The translations under genes and the position numbers were made by a program. The notes under the pieces are model-generated. The model saw only the letters and a program-made list of their open reading frames with translations. It was not told the origin of the DNA and did not search any database. A stretch of DNA of 64,000 nucleotides from an uncultured Roseibium sp. (GTDB taxonomy: Bacteria; Pseudomonadota; Alphaproteobacteria; Rhizobiales; Stappiaceae): NCBI RefSeq assembly GCF_963669205.1, contig NZ_OY769915.1:222001-286000 (forward strand), read 5' to 3'. Numbering within the stretch: the first letter of the stretch is position 1; each line of letters begins with the position of its first letter. This document shows, in pieces, positions 61,627 to 64,000 of this stretch.

Positions 61627-61648
61627 TTTTGCAATACCTTTTGACCTC

Positions 61649-62599
61649 ATGGATATCTATCTGTTCCGGGACCTGTCCCGTCTGCACAAGACAGGCAACT
61701 TTTCCCAGGCGGCGGACCTGAGCAACCTGAGCCAGTCTGCCTTCAGCCGGCGGATCAGGTCCCTGGAAAGCTGGATCGGCGTGACGCTTGTCGACCGGTC
61801 GCGGCAGCCGGTCCGTCTCACGGCCGCCGGGCTGCAGATGCTTGAGGCCGGGCAGCAGGCCCTGGACAGGATCGAGCAGGAACGCAGTCAGATCCTCGAG
61901 GCGCAATCGCTGCCCGACAAGTATGTCGTGACCTTCGGTGCGCAGCATTCGATCGGATGGCGCTTCTATCCGGCCTGGTTGCAGGATTTCGAGGAAAGTT
62001 TCGGCCCCATCCTTTCTCGCCTGAGAGCGGACGATCTTCCCAATTGCATGCGCGACCTCAAGAACGGCGACGTCGATTTCGTCATTGCATATGAGAGCCG
62101 TCACATTCGCTACAATGGACAGGAAGCGGGCGCTGCCAGGGGCAGGAGCGAAGACGCCGACGCACTCACGATCGGCTATGACAGCCTGATCCCCGTCTCC
62201 AAGCCTCAGTCGGACGGCACGCCCCTGTTCAGTTTCAGTGCGGACAAGATCGAGATGCCATTCCTGAGATTCGGCGAGGACGCGCCGATCGCGCGCCATC
62301 TGGAGCCCCTGTTCAAAGCCGAGGGATTGGGTGACCGGCTCCGGATCGTCTACGAGAATTCCATGGCAGGTGCGCTTCGCATCCGCGCGCGTGACGGCAT
62401 GGGGGTGGCCTGGCTGCCACGAAGCCTCGTTGCGCCGGACATGAAGGCCGGCATTCTCGTGCAGACCGGCGCGCCGGACTGGGAAGTGCCGCTTGAAATC
62501 AGGCTGTTCCGGCACAGGCCGCATTCAAACCGCGTCACCAGGGCGATTTGGTCCTTTCTTCAGACGAGGCAGTCCGGGGATCTGATGGTCGACGCCTGA
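61649..62599 (+). CDS. LysR-family transcriptional regulator
   Basis: 316 residues. The winged helix at about 1-60 reads FRDLSRLHKTGNFSQAADLSNLSQSAFSRRIRSLESWIGVTLVDRS in part, with Arg-rich turns; the effector domain from about 90 onwards ends with a long helical tail. It diverges from the PLP lyase, with a perfect inverted repeat between, so activation of the lyase-importer operon by its substrate is the simplest model. The motif GVAWLPRSL near 250 is standard. Confidence 0.87.
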   Translation: MDIYLFRDLSRLHKTGNFSQAADLSNLSQSAFSRRIRSLESWIGVTLVDRSRQPVRLTAAGLQMLEAGQQALDRIEQERSQILEAQSLPDKYVVTFGAQHSIGWRFYPAWLQDFEESFGPILSRLRADDLPNCMRDLKNGDVDFVIAYESRHIRYNGQEAGAARGRSEDADALTIGYDSLIPVSKPQSDGTPLFSFSADKIEMPFLRFGEDAPIARHLEPLFKAEGLGDRLRIVYENSMAGALRIRARDGMGVAWLPRSLVAPDMKAGILVQTGAPDWEVPLEIRLFRHRPHSNRVTRAIWSFLQTRQSGDLMVDA

Positions 62600-62611
62600 C
62601 GCCAGTCCTGC

Positions 62612-63070
62612 TTATTCGTTCGAAATCAGAGACGAGTCCAGAGCTTCCAGAAGCCGGACCAGCGACGGTTTGATCCGCTCCGCATCAGCCGGGCTGAGGG
62701 CCGACAGCAGTCTCGTCTCATGATCCTGCGCTTCCGCGACAAGCTCCGCGCTCAAAGACTGGCCTTCTTCGGTGAGATAGACCCGGACCCGGCGCCCATC
62801 GCCCTCGTCGCTTCTCCTGGCAACCAGTCCGCGCTTTTCCATCTGATCGACGATGCGTGTCATGCGCGACTGCTCCATGAGCGAGAAGCGCGCCAATTGG
62901 GTGATCATCAATCCGTCCTGGTCGAACAAACAGGCTAGGACGCGCCACTCCGGCACACGTAGCCCCATCTCGCGCACGCGCGCATGGAATTGATGGCTGG
63001 CCGCCTCGCTCGAGGCTGCCAGCAGATAGAGCAGGTATGAAGAAACGAATTTTCCCGGTGCCTGTGCCAA
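62612..63070 (-). CDS. MarR-family transcriptional regulator
   Basis: 152 residues. The winged helix contains LRVPEWRVLACLFDQDGLMITQLARFSLMEQSRMTRIVDQMEKRGLVARR in part (about 36-85) and the wing DEGDGRRVRVYLT. The only start before the DNA-binding domain that fits is TTG 63070, weakly supported by GGGGA upstream. It diverges from a phthalate-dioxygenase-reductase-like gene whose promoter carries a perfect 16-bp palindrome, so control of an aromatic-ring oxygenase or demethylase system is likely. It converges on nothing; the LysR gene ends 12 bases from its stop. Confidence 0.82.
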   Translation of the reverse strand: MAQAPGKFVSSYLLYLLAASSEAASHQFHARVREMGLRVPEWRVLACLFDQDGLMITQLARFSLMEQSRMTRIVDQMEKRGLVARRSDEGDGRRVRVYLTEEGQSLSAELVAEAQDHETRLLSALSPADAERIKPSLVRLLEALDSSLISNE

Positions 63071-63131
63071 TGAATGTCCCCGACGTGCGCAAATTCAGCT
63101 CAAACCCGGAGGTTCTTTGAAAGAAGACGAA

Positions 63132-63258
63132 CTGCAACCCGGCCTCATCCTGAGGAGGACCAATCGGTCCGTCTCGAAGGATGTGCGGCGACCGCATCGG
63201 ATCGCGTCCCATCTTTCGAGGCTCCGCTACGCTGCGCACTTCAAGATGAGGTTTGCAG
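63132..63258. repeat. Palindromic intergenic repeat of alphaproteobacterial type
   Basis: About 127 bp with imperfect outer arms CTGCAA...CCTCATCCTGAGG and CTTCAAGATGAGG...TTGCAG, and inner blocks TCTCGAAGGATG and CATCTTTCGAGG that are near-complementary. The CTCATCCTGAGGA/TCGAAGGATG core is of the kind found scattered in many Rhizobiales and Rhodobacterales genomes. It should fold into a long hairpin. It lies between the divergent MarR and reductase genes. Confidence 0.6.
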
Positions 63259-63347
63259 CTTGGTGGCCGGGGTTGTCTTCAGTCGCAGAAGCCTCGGGGA
63301 GCTCCCATCCTGTCGTTTAGCCCGGAACATTTCGGAAAAAAAGAGGC

Positions 63348-63376
63348 TTGACTCAATTTATATGAAATTTCATATT
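63348..63376 (+). promoter_or_regulatory. Promoter with overlapping MarR-like operator
   Basis: ATATGAAATTTCATAT (63360-63375) is a perfect 16-bp palindrome. A possible -35 TTGACT (63348-63353) and -10 CATATT (63371-63376), 17 bp apart, bracket it, so a repressor bound there would block polymerase. The divergent gene encodes a MarR-family protein, whose sites are commonly palindromes of this length. Confidence 0.6.
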
Positions 63377-63397
63377 TATTGACGGGAGGAGCCGCCG

Positions 63398-64000
63398 GTG
63401 AAACTTGTTCTTGAAAGCGTGGAGAAGGAAACGGATCTGATCTCCGTCTTCAGGTTCGCGGCGGCGGACGGGTCTGCGCTGCCCGCTTACGAACCAGGCA
63501 CACATGTCGATTTCGATCTCGGGCCGGCAGGGACCCGTTCCTATTCCCTGATTGACTGGCCGCAGGCGTCCGGCACGTTTGACGTCGCCGTGCAGCGCGA
63601 AGACGAAGGCCAGGGCGGTTCGAAAGCCATGCACGGCCTTGCTGCCGGACAGGAACTGTCCGCAAGCGGGCCGAAGAACGACTTCCCGCTTGCCGGAAAT
63701 CCCGGTTTTTCGCTCTTGCTGGCCGGCGGCATCGGCATCACGCCGCTGATCTCGATGGCAACGCGCCTTCAACAGGACGGCTTGCCCTTCGAGTTGCACT
63801 ACGCGGCCCGCACCGCGTCCAGAATGGGCTTCGCCGACAGTTTGAGGGCGGCGTTCGGGGCGGCCGTCAATCTCTATTTGGACGATGCAGAACCGATCGA
63901 CCTCGCCGCACTGCTCAAGGCCCAGCCCGGTGGGACGGATGTTTACATATGCGGCCCGAAAGGCATGATCGACGCGGCACGCAGTGCGGCGTCGGATGCC
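63398..64000 (+). CDS. Phthalate-dioxygenase-reductase/VanB-type oxidoreductase, N-terminal part
   Basis: Runs off the right edge; 201 codons are present from GTG 63398, which has GGGAGGAG nearby upstream. The flavin-binding motif RSYSLIDW is near residue 47, NAD-binding GGIGITPLISM near 108-118 and CGPKGM near 187, the FNR-like layout of class IA oxygenase reductases. A C-terminal 2Fe-2S plant-type ferredoxin domain would be expected beyond the window. The oxygenase partner is not in the window. Regulation by the divergent MarR is likely. Confidence 0.82.
   Translation, partial: MKLVLESVEKETDLISVFRFAAADGSALPAYEPGTHVDFDLGPAGTRSYSLIDWPQASGTFDVAVQREDEGQGGSKAMHGLAAGQELSASGPKNDFPLAGNPGFSLLLAGGIGITPLISMATRLQQDGLPFELHYAARTASRMGFADSLRAAFGAAVNLYLDDAEPIDLAALLKAQPGGTDVYICGPKGMIDAARSAASDA

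Overview
The window is about 62-63% GC by eye, almost fully coding, and carries ABC importers for sugars, peptide-like compounds, branched-chain-amino-acid-like compounds and betaine-like compounds, plus GntR, LacI, LysR, MarR and TetR regulators. This points to a marine heterotrophic alphaproteobacterium. The cyclase at 36163-36954 resembles, from memory and unverified, the isatin hydrolase of Labrenzia (Roseibium) aggregata, so a Stappiaceae or Rhodobacterales relative is my best guess. I see no rRNA, tRNA, CRISPR, prophage or intact transposase.

Layout. 1-3020: tail of a Liv-type binding protein, a persulfide-dioxygenase-like hydrolase, a racemase-fold protein and a 2-hydroxyacid dehydrogenase. 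3095-8485: LacI regulator plus an frcBCAK-like sugar importer with a TIM-barrel epimerase and a sugar kinase. 8525-20153: a large divergent sugar locus. On the minus strand, an AldA-like aldehyde dehydrogenase is followed by a YtfQRT-YjfF-like importer (one binding protein, one double ATPase, two permeases), an enolase-superfamily dehydratase, a zinc dehydrogenase and a short-chain dehydrogenase. On the plus strand are a GntR/FCD regulator and a GMC dehydrogenase. 20485-29268: a third sugar locus with a GntR regulator, XylFGH-like importer, gluconate-2-dehydrogenase-type pair, aldehyde dehydrogenase and enolase-superfamily dehydratase, consistent with non-phosphorylative sugar-acid catabolism.

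29274-50767 is the most unusual part. A peptide-type ABC importer with a Tat-exported binding protein and a desaturase-like flavoprotein diverge from an operon of isatin-hydrolase-like cyclase, a second desaturase-like flavoprotein, MarR, and the two subunits of an indolepyruvate-type 2-oxoacid:ferredoxin oxidoreductase. Next come a kynureninase-like PLP enzyme, a GntR regulator with a VOC-cupin-cupin fusion, and a complete Liv-type importer. Isatinate, the product of isatin hydrolysis, is itself an aryl 2-oxoacid, so the hydrolase and the oxidoreductase could act in series to give 2-aminobenzoyl-CoA. That is inference and the best candidate here for an undescribed pathway.

50802-56005 holds a phosphatase-fold hydrolase, TetR and homocysteine methyltransferase, two GNAT acetyltransferases and an outer-membrane beta-barrel. 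56057-62599 is a LysR-controlled operon: a cysteate-lyase/D-cysteine-desulfhydrase-like PLP enzyme, a ProVWX-like importer with an enlarged permease, and an alpha/beta hydrolase. 62612-64000 is a MarR gene diverging from the start of a phthalate-dioxygenase-reductase-type gene, with a palindromic repeat and a clear MarR-like operator between them.

Two 264-bp MITE-like elements with 31-bp terminal inverted repeats and TA flanks lie at 49549-49816 (between livH and livM) and 53976-54243. They are divergent copies of one family, and each one's boundary TA supplies the first two bases of a TAG stop codon.
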